A stretch of DNA of 8,697 bases from Armatimonadota bacterium (GCA_014379275.1 JACMMA010000838.1:1-8697); one strand, 5' to 3'. Counted from the stretch's first letter, positions 1-6,638 are shown. Translations and numbers: made by a program. Notes: generated by a model from the sequence alone, not told the origin.

Positions 1-3000
1 AACGGGCTGGAATCGTCCAGCACCGCCGCACGTCTCCCCTGGCTGGTACAGGCCGTAGAAACGTACCGGGGTCCGCTCCTTCCCCGGTTCGACCACGGCT
101 GGGTCGAACCGGCGCGGCGGGGAGCGGCGGAGCGGTTTTTACAGGCGACGGAACAGCTGACAGCGCAACTCGGCCAAACCGGCGAGCACGACCGCGCGGT
201 AACCTACGCGCGCCGCGCGGTCGAGATGAATGCCCGAAGCGAAGACGCCCACTGCCTACTTCTGCGCGTCCTCGTGCGGGCGAACCGACTCCCGGAAATG
301 CGGCAACGCTACCGGGAATTGGAGCGGATGCTGGAGGATAACTATGGCAGTGTCCCATCCGCCGCCACCCGGTTATTCGAGGACGCGGCGCGGCGGGGCG
401 AGGGGGGGACGACCATTCTGCCGGCCGCGCGGTCGCAACAGACGGGTTCGGACACTGTTTCTGGGAAAACATCCCCTCCTTCGGGCACGGTCACTTTTCT
501 CGCCACGGACATCGAAGGATCGACCGCACTCCTGCACCGGGTCGGGAATGCCGCTTACGAGACCGTGCGCGAGCGACACCACGCGCTACTGCGCCAGGAG
601 TTCCAAACACACGGAGGCTACGAATTCAAGGAAGTGGGCGATGGTTTCTGGGTGGCTTTCGAGAACCCGCGCGAAGCACTCCATTGCGCCATCGCCTGTC
701 AGAGAGCGTTGGCGACCGAACCCTGGTCCGATGCCACGGGCCGGATCGCGGTACGGATGGCGGTGCATGTCGCCGCCGTAGAGGAGAAAGAGGGCGACTA
801 CCGCGGGTTGGGCGTCCACGAAGCCTCGCGGCAGATGAGCGCGGCGCACGGTGGTCAAATACTCCTGTCGGAAGCCGCGACAATACTGCTACGCCGCGAG
901 CGTCTTTCGGACATTGAGTTCAAAGATTTAGGGATGTTCCGGTTGCGCGACGCGCCCGCGCCGGAGCACCTGTTTCAAGCGATCTATCCTGGCATGCCGA
1001 CGAGAGAGTTCGCGGACCCGAACGCCCCCCACCCGTGCATGCCGAATATCCCCGTGCCCATGACGCGGTTCGTCGGGCGGGAAGCCGAGCAGGAGCGATT
1101 GGCGCAGTTATTGCTGGAGCCGGGAACGCGCCTGGTGACGCTTACCGGAATGGGGGGAGCCGGTAAGACTCGCCTGGTGATCGAGGTCGCCCGCCGTCTG
1201 GTCGGCCATTTCGCCGGGGCGGCCTGGTTCGTGCCGCTCGCCGACCTGTCGGACGCCCGGCGCATCGCCGAGAATATCCTGACCGGCCTTTGCATCCCCC
1301 CGTCGCCCGACGAAGAAGCGATGGATAACGTCGTACGCAGATTATCCGCGCAACCCTCTTTACTGGTGCTGGATAACTTCGAGCAACTGGTCGAGGACGG
1401 CGCGCTTCTGGTCCACGAGTTGCTGGAGCGTGTCCCGACGCTGACCTGCCTGGTCACCTCGCGCCAGCTTCTGGGCATCTCCGCCGAGCGCGAGTTCGAG
1501 GTGCTATGCCTGCCGACGCCGAAGGCGGGCATTCGCGAGGCGGAACAGGTCGGCGGCAATGTCAGCGTGCAACTGTTCGTGGACCGCGCCCAGCGCCGTC
1601 GCCCCGACTTCCAACTGACAAGAAGCAACGCCGCCGCGATCGCGGAACTGTGCGAGCGGCTGGAGGGGGTGCCGTTATCCATCGAACTTGCCGCCGCCTG
1701 GGTGAAAATGCTCGCGCCCGCGCAACTGCTGACACAACTCAAGAACATCCTGAGGAGCAACGAGCGCGACGTACCGGAGCGGCATCGCTCGCTCAACGCC
1801 GTGATGGACGGCAGCTACCGCCTCCTTTCCCTGGAGCAACAAAAAAACTTCGCCCGGCTCTCGGTGTTTCGCGGCGGATGGACGGTCGAGGCGGCGGCGG
1901 AAATCTGCGAAGACCCCTCCGCCCTGTACTCCCTCGCGCAGTTACGTGACTCGTCGCTGATCCTCGCCGAAGAGAACGAAACAGACGGCACGCGCTACCG
2001 CATGCTGGAAACCCTGCGCGAATACGCCGAAGAACGGCTCGGTGAGCAGCAACAGGAGGAAGCCGCCCGCCGACGGCACCACGACTTTTTCGTTCGATTA
2101 GCCCACACGGCGGATACGGAGTTGAAGGGCGAGGATCAGGCAGCATGGTGTCGGAAACTGGACGCGGAATTTCCAAACCTCCAGACGGCGATGGCATACT
2201 CGGACGACCACGGCCGCCTGCAGGTCGCCAGCGACCTGCAACGGTACTGGATCATCCACGGCCACTTGAACGAAGGACGCGAATTGTTGGAAGGCGTGCT
2301 TTCCCGCGGCGGGGATGCCATCCCCGCCGCGCTATACGCCAGGGCGGTCAACACAGCCGGGGTTCTCGCTTGGTCGGCGGGGGATTTCGCGGTCGCCCGC
2401 GTACATCTGGACACCGGTCTACAGTTATGCCGGGAAACAGGAAATAGGCGAGGGACAGCCCTCGCCTTGAACAACCGCGCCAACCTCGCCAGCCAGCAAG
2501 GGAATTTCGTCGATGCGCAAAAATATTATGAAGAGAGTCTTTCATTATGGAAGGAAATGGGAGAAATAGCTCCTATTGCGATCACCCTGAGCAACTTGGG
2601 TGGGGTTGTTAGCGAACAGGGCGATCACGAGAGTGCGCAGGGATATTTGATGGAATCACTCCGCGCTCAGGAATCGCTCGGTGACCACTTCTTGCGTGCC
2701 AACACTCTACAGAATATAGGAGATATAAAGATGGAGTGCGGTGACTTCCCGGCATCGGTAATGTATCTCAGTGAATGCTTAAAGATCCGACTCAATTTAT
2801 ATGACATGAAGGGTGCTGCCATGGTAGTGAGAATCCTTGCCAGCGTTTTCTATAGCACGAAAAATTTAGCCGAGTCTGTTGTGCTGTTTGCCATTACAGA
2901 GTCTTTACTTACGTCATCGCAAGTAACCTTACTGCCTTCCCAAGTAACAAAGGACGAAAAAGTTCTCTCATCAATTTTCGATATGCTGTCATGGGATGCC

Positions 3001-3144
3001 TATAACGACGCATGGTCCCATGGCAGTAATATGCCGTTAGACCAGCTCGAAAAGTATGTGACTATGATCACAACTAGTTCCAAGCTAAATAGTACGGTGC
3101 CATCGCTACTCGAATCTACAGCGCGAAAAGGTGATCGAACTTGA
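1..3144 (+). CDS. BTAD / class III cyclase / NB-ARC ATPase / TPR regulator, 5' end outside window
   Basis: The frame is open from base 1, so the ATG at 226 is internal; 1047 residues are visible and are numbered here from base 1. Residues 1-130 form a BTAD helical domain, recognisable by YRGPLLPRFDHGWVEP. Residues about 165-300 form a class III nucleotide cyclase: FLATDIEGST with metal Asp170, then K210 and GDG with Asp214. The transition-state Asn position is His273, while Arg277 is kept. Residues about 348-640 are an NB-ARC STAND ATPase with Walker A GMGGAGKT (Lys389) and Walker B LLVLDNFEQL (Asp458), followed by a winged-helix-like segment. TPR repeats start at residues 780, 820, 860 and 900, each exactly 40 long, with a degenerate fifth at 940. 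Relatives usually carry an N-terminal winged-helix DNA-binding domain, which would lie upstream. The likely role is a cytoplasmic signal-responsive regulator; the ligand is unknown. Base composition drops sharply inside the TPR region. The domain calls are firm, the function is inferred. Confidence 0.93.
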   Translation, partial: NGLESSSTAARLPWLVQAVETYRGPLLPRFDHGWVEPARRGAAERFLQATEQLTAQLGQTGEHDRAVTYARRAVEMNARSEDAHCLLLRVLVRANRLPEMRQRYRELERMLEDNYGSVPSAATRLFEDAARRGEGGTTILPAARSQQTGSDTVSGKTSPPSGTVTFLATDIEGSTALLHRVGNAAYETVRERHHALLRQEFQTHGGYEFKEVGDGFWVAFENPREALHCAIACQRALATEPWSDATGRIAVRMAVHVAAVEEKEGDYRGLGVHEASRQMSAAHGGQILLSEAATILLRRERLSDIEFKDLGMFRLRDAPAPEHLFQAIYPGMPTREFADPNAPHPCMPNIPVPMTRFVGREAEQERLAQLLLEPGTRLVTLTGMGGAGKTRLVIEVARRLVGHFAGAAWFVPLADLSDARRIAENILTGLCIPPSPDEEAMDNVVRRLSAQPSLLVLDNFEQLVEDGALLVHELLERVPTLTCLVTSRQLLGISAEREFEVLCLPTPKAGIREAEQVGGNVSVQLFVDRAQRRRPDFQLTRSNAAAIAELCERLEGVPLSIELAAAWVKMLAPAQLLTQLKNILRSNERDVPERHRSLNAVMDGSYRLLSLEQQKNFARLSVFRGGWTVEAAAEICEDPSALYSLAQLRDSSLILAEENETDGTRYRMLETLREYAEERLGEQQQEEAARRRHHDFFVRLAHTADTELKGEDQAAWCRKLDAEFPNLQTAMAYSDDHGRLQVASDLQRYWIIHGHLNEGRELLEGVLSRGGDAIPAALYARAVNTAGVLAWSAGDFAVARVHLDTGLQLCRETGNRRGTALALNNRANLASQQGNFVDAQKYYEESLSLWKEMGEIAPIAITLSNLGGVVSEQGDHESAQGYLMESLRAQESLGDHFLRANTLQNIGDIKMECGDFPASVMYLSECLKIRLNLYDMKGAAMVVRILASVFYSTKNLAESVVLFAITESLLTSSQVTLLPSQVTKDEKVLSSIFDMLSWDAYNDAWSHGSNMPLDQLEKYVTMITTSSKLNSTVPSLLESTARKGDRT

Positions 3145-3169
3145 CGAAGCCGTCACGACTGATTATAAT
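3141..3169 (+). promoter_or_regulatory. Sigma70-type promoter for the exported-protein gene
   Basis: A -35 box TTGACG (3141-3146) and a perfect -10 box TATAAT (3164-3169) are separated by 17 nt. The -35 box overlaps the stop codon (3142-3144) of the upstream regulator. Transcription would begin near 3176, just before the Shine-Dalgarno sequence. This is the best promoter match in the window and lets the downstream gene be transcribed independently of the regulator. Confidence 0.75.
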
Positions 3170-3179
3170 GCGCTAAAAT

Positions 3180-3185
3180 AGGAGG
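3180..3185 (+). promoter_or_regulatory. Ribosome binding site selecting a GTG start
   Basis: AGGAGG stands 10 nt before the GTG at 3196, a near-perfect Shine-Dalgarno sequence at a workable distance. It supports GTG rather than a later ATG as the start. The protein starting there has a proper basic-then-hydrophobic N-terminus. Confidence 0.8.
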
Positions 3186-3195
3186 GTTTCATTAA

Positions 3196-4206
3196 GTGCG
3201 CATTGCAAAAAAAATCGTCGTCCTTATCTCTATACTTGGTCTGTTACTCGTCATCGTAACCGGAATTCGCTCCACCGATAAACAGTCTGTGGCAAGCAAA
3301 AAAGTTTCATACATATCAGGGGCGGCGCACGCCCAGACACATAGCGGCGGTAAGCAAGAACAAACGAAAAGTAAGTTGACCTCCGATACCGCACTCATCG
3401 AGGAAATCAAACCGGATTTCGATACGGTTCAATCCGGTGAAAATTTTTTTTACATAGTCAAACTAAAGATTCACGACCACCGTCCGACAATTCCTGTCCC
3501 CTTCGTGTTCACGATTCGACCGATCTCAGCGGATGGGAGTATCAAAAAAGAGATTGTAAAAAAAGATGAACTTTTCCCTGACGGCGTTGAGAAAAAAGAA
3601 TTCGAGCAAGAAACCAAATGTATCGGAAATTCCAAAGGCGGCTTGCCCCCTGGTATGTACCTCCTTACGGTTTCGCAACTCAAAGGAGCCGTGTCTAAAT
3701 TCGCAGTGATCAGAGTTGTTTCTGCGGAAGTAAGCGTAGCCGCGGATGATTTGGACCCCCGCACCAGCCCAGCATACACTCCTATAAGCAGAGCTCTCTT
3801 CCCACCACGGCGTCGTTTAGGTGTTGCCGTGTCAGGCTATGATCCCCAAATATTAACTGTCAAAGCCGGAGATGAATATAAGTTCGAGGTCGAGACTGCG
3901 AACGTCAATCTGCAAGATCCACTTCTTTACAATACTAAAGTGAAGTGCCGACTCTTGGCTAAAGACGTCCCTGGAATGATGACCAACGAAGAGGTAGATA
4001 AGTGGGTAGAGAAGGAGCCAATCAAGCGGAAGGCACTAGTAACACCCTATACCCGTTTCGCCACAAAGAAAGGTGACAAAGAAACCGACTCCGATAAGTT
4101 TCTAAAGCCGGGCATATATCTCCTACAAACTTGTCGGCAAGTAGACAAGAACGGCAAAGAAAACCCCGATACTGCATCTGTGGAGGTAACCCTGATCGTT
4201 GAGTAG
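3196..4206 (+). CDS. Exported or membrane-anchored protein with two related beta-rich domains
   Basis: The 336-residue product belongs to no family I recognise. It starts at GTG. The N-terminus is basic (MRIAKK) followed by a hydrophobic stretch at about residues 7-24, which is a signal sequence or membrane anchor; there is no lipobox cysteine. AHA-Q near residues 44-47 could be a cleavage site but is far from the hydrophobic core. A hydrophilic linker leads to two domains of alternating hydrophobic residues, at about 68-178 and 216-336. Both begin with a VxxG[E/D] turn (G81, G225) and end with an LxPG[MI]YLL strand (PG at 152-153 and 305-306), so they look like a tandem Ig-like duplication. 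It lies 51 nt behind the regulator but has its own promoter and a downstream hairpin. Its base composition is A+T-rich compared with most of the window. Location outside the cytoplasmic membrane is inferred; the function is unknown. Confidence 0.82.
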   Translation: MRIAKKIVVLISILGLLLVIVTGIRSTDKQSVASKKVSYISGAAHAQTHSGGKQEQTKSKLTSDTALIEEIKPDFDTVQSGENFFYIVKLKIHDHRPTIPVPFVFTIRPISADGSIKKEIVKKDELFPDGVEKKEFEQETKCIGNSKGGLPPGMYLLTVSQLKGAVSKFAVIRVVSAEVSVAADDLDPRTSPAYTPISRALFPPRRRLGVAVSGYDPQILTVKAGDEYKFEVETANVNLQDPLLYNTKVKCRLLAKDVPGMMTNEEVDKWVEKEPIKRKALVTPYTRFATKKGDKETDSDKFLKPGIYLLQTCRQVDKNGKENPDTASVEVTLIVE

Positions 4207-4218
4207 GCACATCTCACG

Positions 4219-4259
4219 AAGAAGTCCGCGCTGTCTCCTCTAGACAGCGCGGACTTCTT
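4219..4259 (+). terminator. Hairpin terminator behind the exported-protein gene
   Basis: A perfect 17-bp inverted repeat (4219-4235 with 4243-4259) encloses the 7-nt loop TCCTCTA and starts 12 nt after the stop codon. The 3' arm ends in CTTCTT followed by one more T, so the U-rich tail is short and mostly inside the stem. It is probably an intrinsic terminator or 3' stabilising hairpin for the 3196-4206 transcript. Confidence 0.75.
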
Positions 4260-4317
4260 TGGCAAGTGCATTGTTAGATTTTTGAGAGAGACTTACGCGA
4301 GACCGGTTGGTTTTAGT

Positions 4318-4348
4318 TTGTGCAATCGGTTAGCATGATAGATAGAAT
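4318..4348 (+). promoter_or_regulatory. Weak candidate promoter upstream of the disrupted small gene
   Basis: TTGTGC (4318-4323) and TAGAAT (4343-4348) are separated by 19 nt, longer than the ideal 17. They sit in an A+T-rich stretch between the terminator at 4219-4259 and the small gene. No better match was seen here. It is offered only as a possibility. Confidence 0.22.
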
Positions 4349-4388
4349 AGTTCTTGCGCCGCAGGAGAAACCGAGGGGAGAAAGGACA

Positions 4389-4629
4389 ATGTATTATGAA
4401 ACGGTCGAGGGATACGTCGACGTAGGGACGGACCGCCGAGAGCATCGGTGCCGAAATTGACCTGCTGGAACGCCAGTGTCCGCCCTGGATTTGCGCCACT
4501 GAGGCGGAGTTGCCTATAATGATGTTCTCCCTGTCCCCCGTGTCGGCGGGTGCGATGGAAGAGGCGCTGTTCCGCAAGATAGGGAAATTGATCGCTTCTT
4601 TCGAGACGCCGCACCCGAAAGAGATCTGA
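4389..4629 (+). pseudogene. Disrupted copy of a small paralogous protein (copy 1)
   Basis: This copy resembles the intact gene at 6378-6638. The frame ending at the TGA at 4627-4629 contains SLSPVSAG and ALFRKIG, as copy 2 does; 26 of the last 35 residues are identical. That frame has a TAG at 4423-4425 and no ATG before 4519. A second frame starts at the ATG at 4389, behind a purine-rich GGGAGAAAGG, and stops at the TGA at 4458-4460. It contains TDRREH, similar to TQRREH in copy 2. A one-base shift plus extra sequence around 4446-4479 would join the two halves, so I call it a frameshifted pseudogene. Alternatively a short 36-residue product is made from the ATG at 4519, which has GGAG (4506-4509) 9 nt upstream. 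The nucleotide differences between copies fall mainly in third codon positions, so this strand and frame were coding. Function is unknown. Confidence 0.55.
4480..4629 (+). repeat. Paralogous core, copy 1 (partner 6489-6638)
   Basis: These 150 bases align without gaps to 6489-6638, both on the + strand, with 39 differences by hand count (about 74% identity). The similarity stops exactly at the shared TGA, and the downstream sequences are unrelated. This points to an old gene duplication kept by selection, not a recent DNA repeat. Confidence 0.7.
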
Positions 4630-4633
4630 CATT

Positions 4634-4684
4634 CCGATCCTCCGTAGCCAGTGCCACTGCCGCCGGCTGGCTACGGAGGATCGG
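4634..4684. terminator. Large hairpin between convergent genes
   Basis: A perfect 18-bp inverted repeat (4634-4651 with 4667-4684) encloses a 15-nt loop. It begins 4 nt after the stop of the small gene on the + strand and ends 9 nt before the stop codon of the micropeptide gene on the - strand. There is no T-tract on either side. Its place between two converging transcripts suggests a shared bidirectional terminator or an RNA-stabilising structure. Confidence 0.65.
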
Positions 4685-4693
4685 GAACAGGCA

Positions 4694-4852
4694 TTATCCG
4701 GGTTGCCCTAGTTCCAGAATGAGGAACGGCATTTGGCCCAGCATTGGTGCCACGGTTGCGACGGTGGCTGTTCGGGTCGTCTGGGAGGACATCAGAAGTG
4801 TCGCCAGCAGGAAAAGCGCGATGAGCGCATGATTAAAATGTCGAGTTTTCAT
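4694..4852 (-). CDS. 52-residue exported micropeptide
   Basis: I do not recognise this peptide. It starts MKTRHFNH and continues with a hydrophobic stretch ALIALFLLATLLM, a textbook signal peptide or single membrane helix. A Ser/Thr-rich segment and a hydrophobic C-terminus ending PFLILELGQPG follow. The ATG at 4852 is preferred over one at 4879 because the shorter form places the basic residues directly before the hydrophobic core. It also has GAGG on the minus strand (4864-4867) 11 nt upstream. It lies 13 nt behind the 433-residue gene on the same strand, so the two are very likely cotranscribed and may be translationally coupled. A large hairpin follows its stop. Candidate roles are a precursor of an exported peptide signal, a small membrane protein or a toxin; none is proven. 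Confidence 0.55.
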   Translation of the reverse strand: MKTRHFNHALIALFLLATLLMSSQTTRTATVATVAPMLGQMPFLILELGQPG

Positions 4853-4865
4853 TGAATGTTTAACC

Positions 4866-6167
4866 TCACTTGCTGTCATTCATGACGATGTACAGTTTTT
4901 TCAGATCCTTGTCCTGGACCTTATGAAGTAGGGCGACGATCTTTTCCGCCGACGCGTTCGGGTGGTCGGTGTGCAAAGCGTTCAGGAGTGCCGTCTCCGC
5001 TTCGTGGTATTTCCCCGCTTTAGTGAGCGCGATTATCAAGTTCACCACGCGGGCAGGCGTCGGGTAGAGCATCGCCTCACGGGCGTGAAGCATCGCTTTA
5101 TCGAGGTGCGATTGCGTCTGCCGGTGACTGCGTTCCCAGAGAGCGACATAGTAGTCGCTCAGGTTTGTTTTGATGAGAGCCGCGAAGTCGCCTTCTGCCG
5201 TCAGGGAGATTTCTTCGAGTTCCTGCGCCGCTTGCTTCAGCTTTCCTTCCCGGTAATGCACCGCACTCGCCTGCACCTTTGCCATAACGAATGTTGGCTC
5301 ATAATAGTAAACCGTGTGTAGCAGATCCAACACCTTCTGGGAGCTTTCACCCGATTTGAAAGCATTTAAGGCATCCTGCCAGACTGCTAAGGCGGTAGGC
5401 GAATCGGGAACCCGTCCGGTCCCCCACACATCCATGTGTCGCACCTGATCGCGTTGGCTCGGCGTTGCCCCCTCCCCGCGGACCATTTCATTTTTTTCGG
5501 CAACAGCATGAATAGCGGCAGGCTCCGCTTCGCCTTTCGGCATGTCATCCGAGCGATCCATCCAGGTTCCGAACAGAAGGGAGAAACGCTCTTCCTGTTC
5601 CTGAAATTCTTTGAGTTTCTTTTTTGCTACCATCAGTGCTACCCGCCCCTTCGGCGTGCCTATGACCCCTCCCTGCTGCCGTGTCTGTAACGCCTGTGCT
5701 TGCTTAGGTGGCAGTATACTGCGCGCCAGGGCGTCATCGATAAGCCGCGCTAACGCCTGACGCTCGGCACGCACCTTGCCTGACAACTGATTATTTTTGG
5801 CATCCAGATCGATCGGGGCGACCTTTTCAGGGTTGAGCGGAGCGGTGTACGTCACTCCTCGATTCAGCTTCGTCGCGATTGCCAGGAGGTCAGTCACTGG
5901 ATTCATAAAAACTGTCGCGATTTCGTCCCGGGTCAATGGTCCGACGAGGGGAGACCGACCGTCCCAACCGAGACGAATATGTGCCTCTTTCGCCATACGT
6001 TGGGTTGCCGCTTCCAGGTGATCCAGCAAAGATTCATTCTTTGCGTTAGAGGCTGGATGCGTTTGCGACGCATAAATTCGTGAATACGCCGCGACAAACC
6101 ATGCCTTGAAGGCGACCATGGCGGTTTGAGCGAGCACTTCTTTTGTTGTCGAGTCTTCAAAAGGCAT
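4866..6167 (-). CDS. 433-residue protein with TPR-like C-terminal half, family not recognised
   Basis: The ATG at 6167 is the only plausible start: the in-frame sequence upstream has no ATG, GTG or TTG before a TGA. Its ribosome site (GGGA, 8 nt before) is weak. There is no signal peptide or membrane segment, so it is probably cytoplasmic. Residues 1-110 are mainly helical. Residues about 130-200 are charged and may form a coiled coil (RAERQALARLIDDALARS, then KKKLKEFQEQEERF). Residues 205-255 look like a disordered linker. Residues about 258-418 are repeated helical pairs of TPR type, for example VHYREGKLKQAAQELEEI and LTKAGKYHEAETALLNAL. This half probably binds a peptide or protein partner. 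No HTH, phosphatase or nuclease motif was seen. The micropeptide gene follows 13 nt downstream. The coding call is strong; the function is open. Confidence 0.85.
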   Translation of the reverse strand: MPFEDSTTKEVLAQTAMVAFKAWFVAAYSRIYASQTHPASNAKNESLLDHLEAATQRMAKEAHIRLGWDGRSPLVGPLTRDEIATVFMNPVTDLLAIATKLNRGVTYTAPLNPEKVAPIDLDAKNNQLSGKVRAERQALARLIDDALARSILPPKQAQALQTRQQGGVIGTPKGRVALMVAKKKLKEFQEQEERFSLLFGTWMDRSDDMPKGEAEPAAIHAVAEKNEMVRGEGATPSQRDQVRHMDVWGTGRVPDSPTALAVWQDALNAFKSGESSQKVLDLLHTVYYYEPTFVMAKVQASAVHYREGKLKQAAQELEEISLTAEGDFAALIKTNLSDYYVALWERSHRQTQSHLDKAMLHAREAMLYPTPARVVNLIIALTKAGKYHEAETALLNALHTDHPNASAEKIVALLHKVQDKDLKKLYIVMNDSK

Positions 6168-6377
6168 TCGTCTATCCCGGTACCGAACGGTTCACGCCGA
6201 TACATTGTCATTAACGCCTGAAGCGTAAGCTAATTTTTCAAATCCGGTGTTCAGCATAAGCCGCTGTTTCAAAAAAGGTTGCGCCACCTTACGGTTTTCA
6301 CGTTAGTAACGGATCGGAACGAGACACTGTGACTGGAAGGAAACACGTATTTCGAGCCGAACCCCGAAACTGGAGAG
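6168..6377. other. Divergent intergenic region
   Basis: These 210 nt separate the minus-strand TPR gene from the plus-strand small gene, so both promoters should lie here. The region is more A+T-rich than its surroundings. Reading both strands gave no convincing -35/-10 pair: TTGCGC at 6279-6284 has only a poor -10 partner near 6303. No strong hairpin or repeated operator was found. Confidence 0.5.
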
Positions 6378-6638
6378 ATGGGAATCGAAAAGGTAGACAA
6401 GATGAACAACGATCAAGCAGAGATGAATGAGGCACAGACTGGGCTGTCTGACGAAAGTACGGACGCAGAAACACAAAGACGGGAACACCCACTCTGGCTG
6501 TCTGCCGATGAGGCGGATGTGCTTCTGACGATGTGCTCCCTGTCACCGGTTTCGGCAGGTGAGCTGGAAGATGCCTTGTTTCGAAAGATAGGAAATTTGC
6601 TTGCCTCTTTCGAAACCCCACGCCCGAAGGATTTGTGA
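6378..6638 (+). CDS. Small acidic protein of unknown function (intact copy 2)
   Basis: This is an 86-residue protein with no signal peptide. The first half is hydrophilic and acidic and probably disordered. The second half, from residue 39, is predicted helical and carries LSADEADVLL, SLSPVSAG, ALFRKIG and LLASFETP. I do not recognise the family. The region 6489-6638 aligns without gaps to 4480-4629. In its last 36 codons (stop included) the two copies differ at 25 bases, 18 of them in third positions, which is the mark of protein-level selection. The start is uncertain: the ATG at 6378 has GGAGAG touching it, too close for a normal ribosome site, whereas the ATG at 6402 has AAGG 8 nt upstream and would give 78 residues. 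It ends 116 nt before the helicase gene in the same orientation. Confidence 0.7.
   Translation: MGIEKVDKMNNDQAEMNEAQTGLSDESTDAETQRREHPLWLSADEADVLLTMCSLSPVSAGELEDALFRKIGNLLASFETPRPKDL
6489..6638 (+). repeat. Paralogous core, copy 2 (partner 4480-4629)
   Basis: This is the second member of the pair, lying inside the intact small gene. The two copies bracket the minus-strand TPR/micropeptide unit in direct orientation, with about 1.86 kb between the cores. Confidence 0.7.

Noticed and set aside
984..1796. 270-codon minus-strand open frame opposite the NB-ARC domain
   Set aside because: It is a Ser/Arg-rich antisense shadow of a clear ATPase domain.
4446..4470. Programmed +1 frameshift like prfB
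   Set aside because: There is no slippery codon before the TGA and no strong Shine-Dalgarno at the needed distance. A mutation is simpler.
4293..4632. Minus-strand open frames opposite copy 1 of the small gene
   Set aside because: The third-position pattern between copies fits the + strand. The similar antisense peptides in both copies are a by-product.
6215..6240. Inverted repeat ACGC/GCGT in the divergent intergenic region
   Set aside because: It is only about 4 paired bases around a 5-nt loop, too short to support an operator or terminator.
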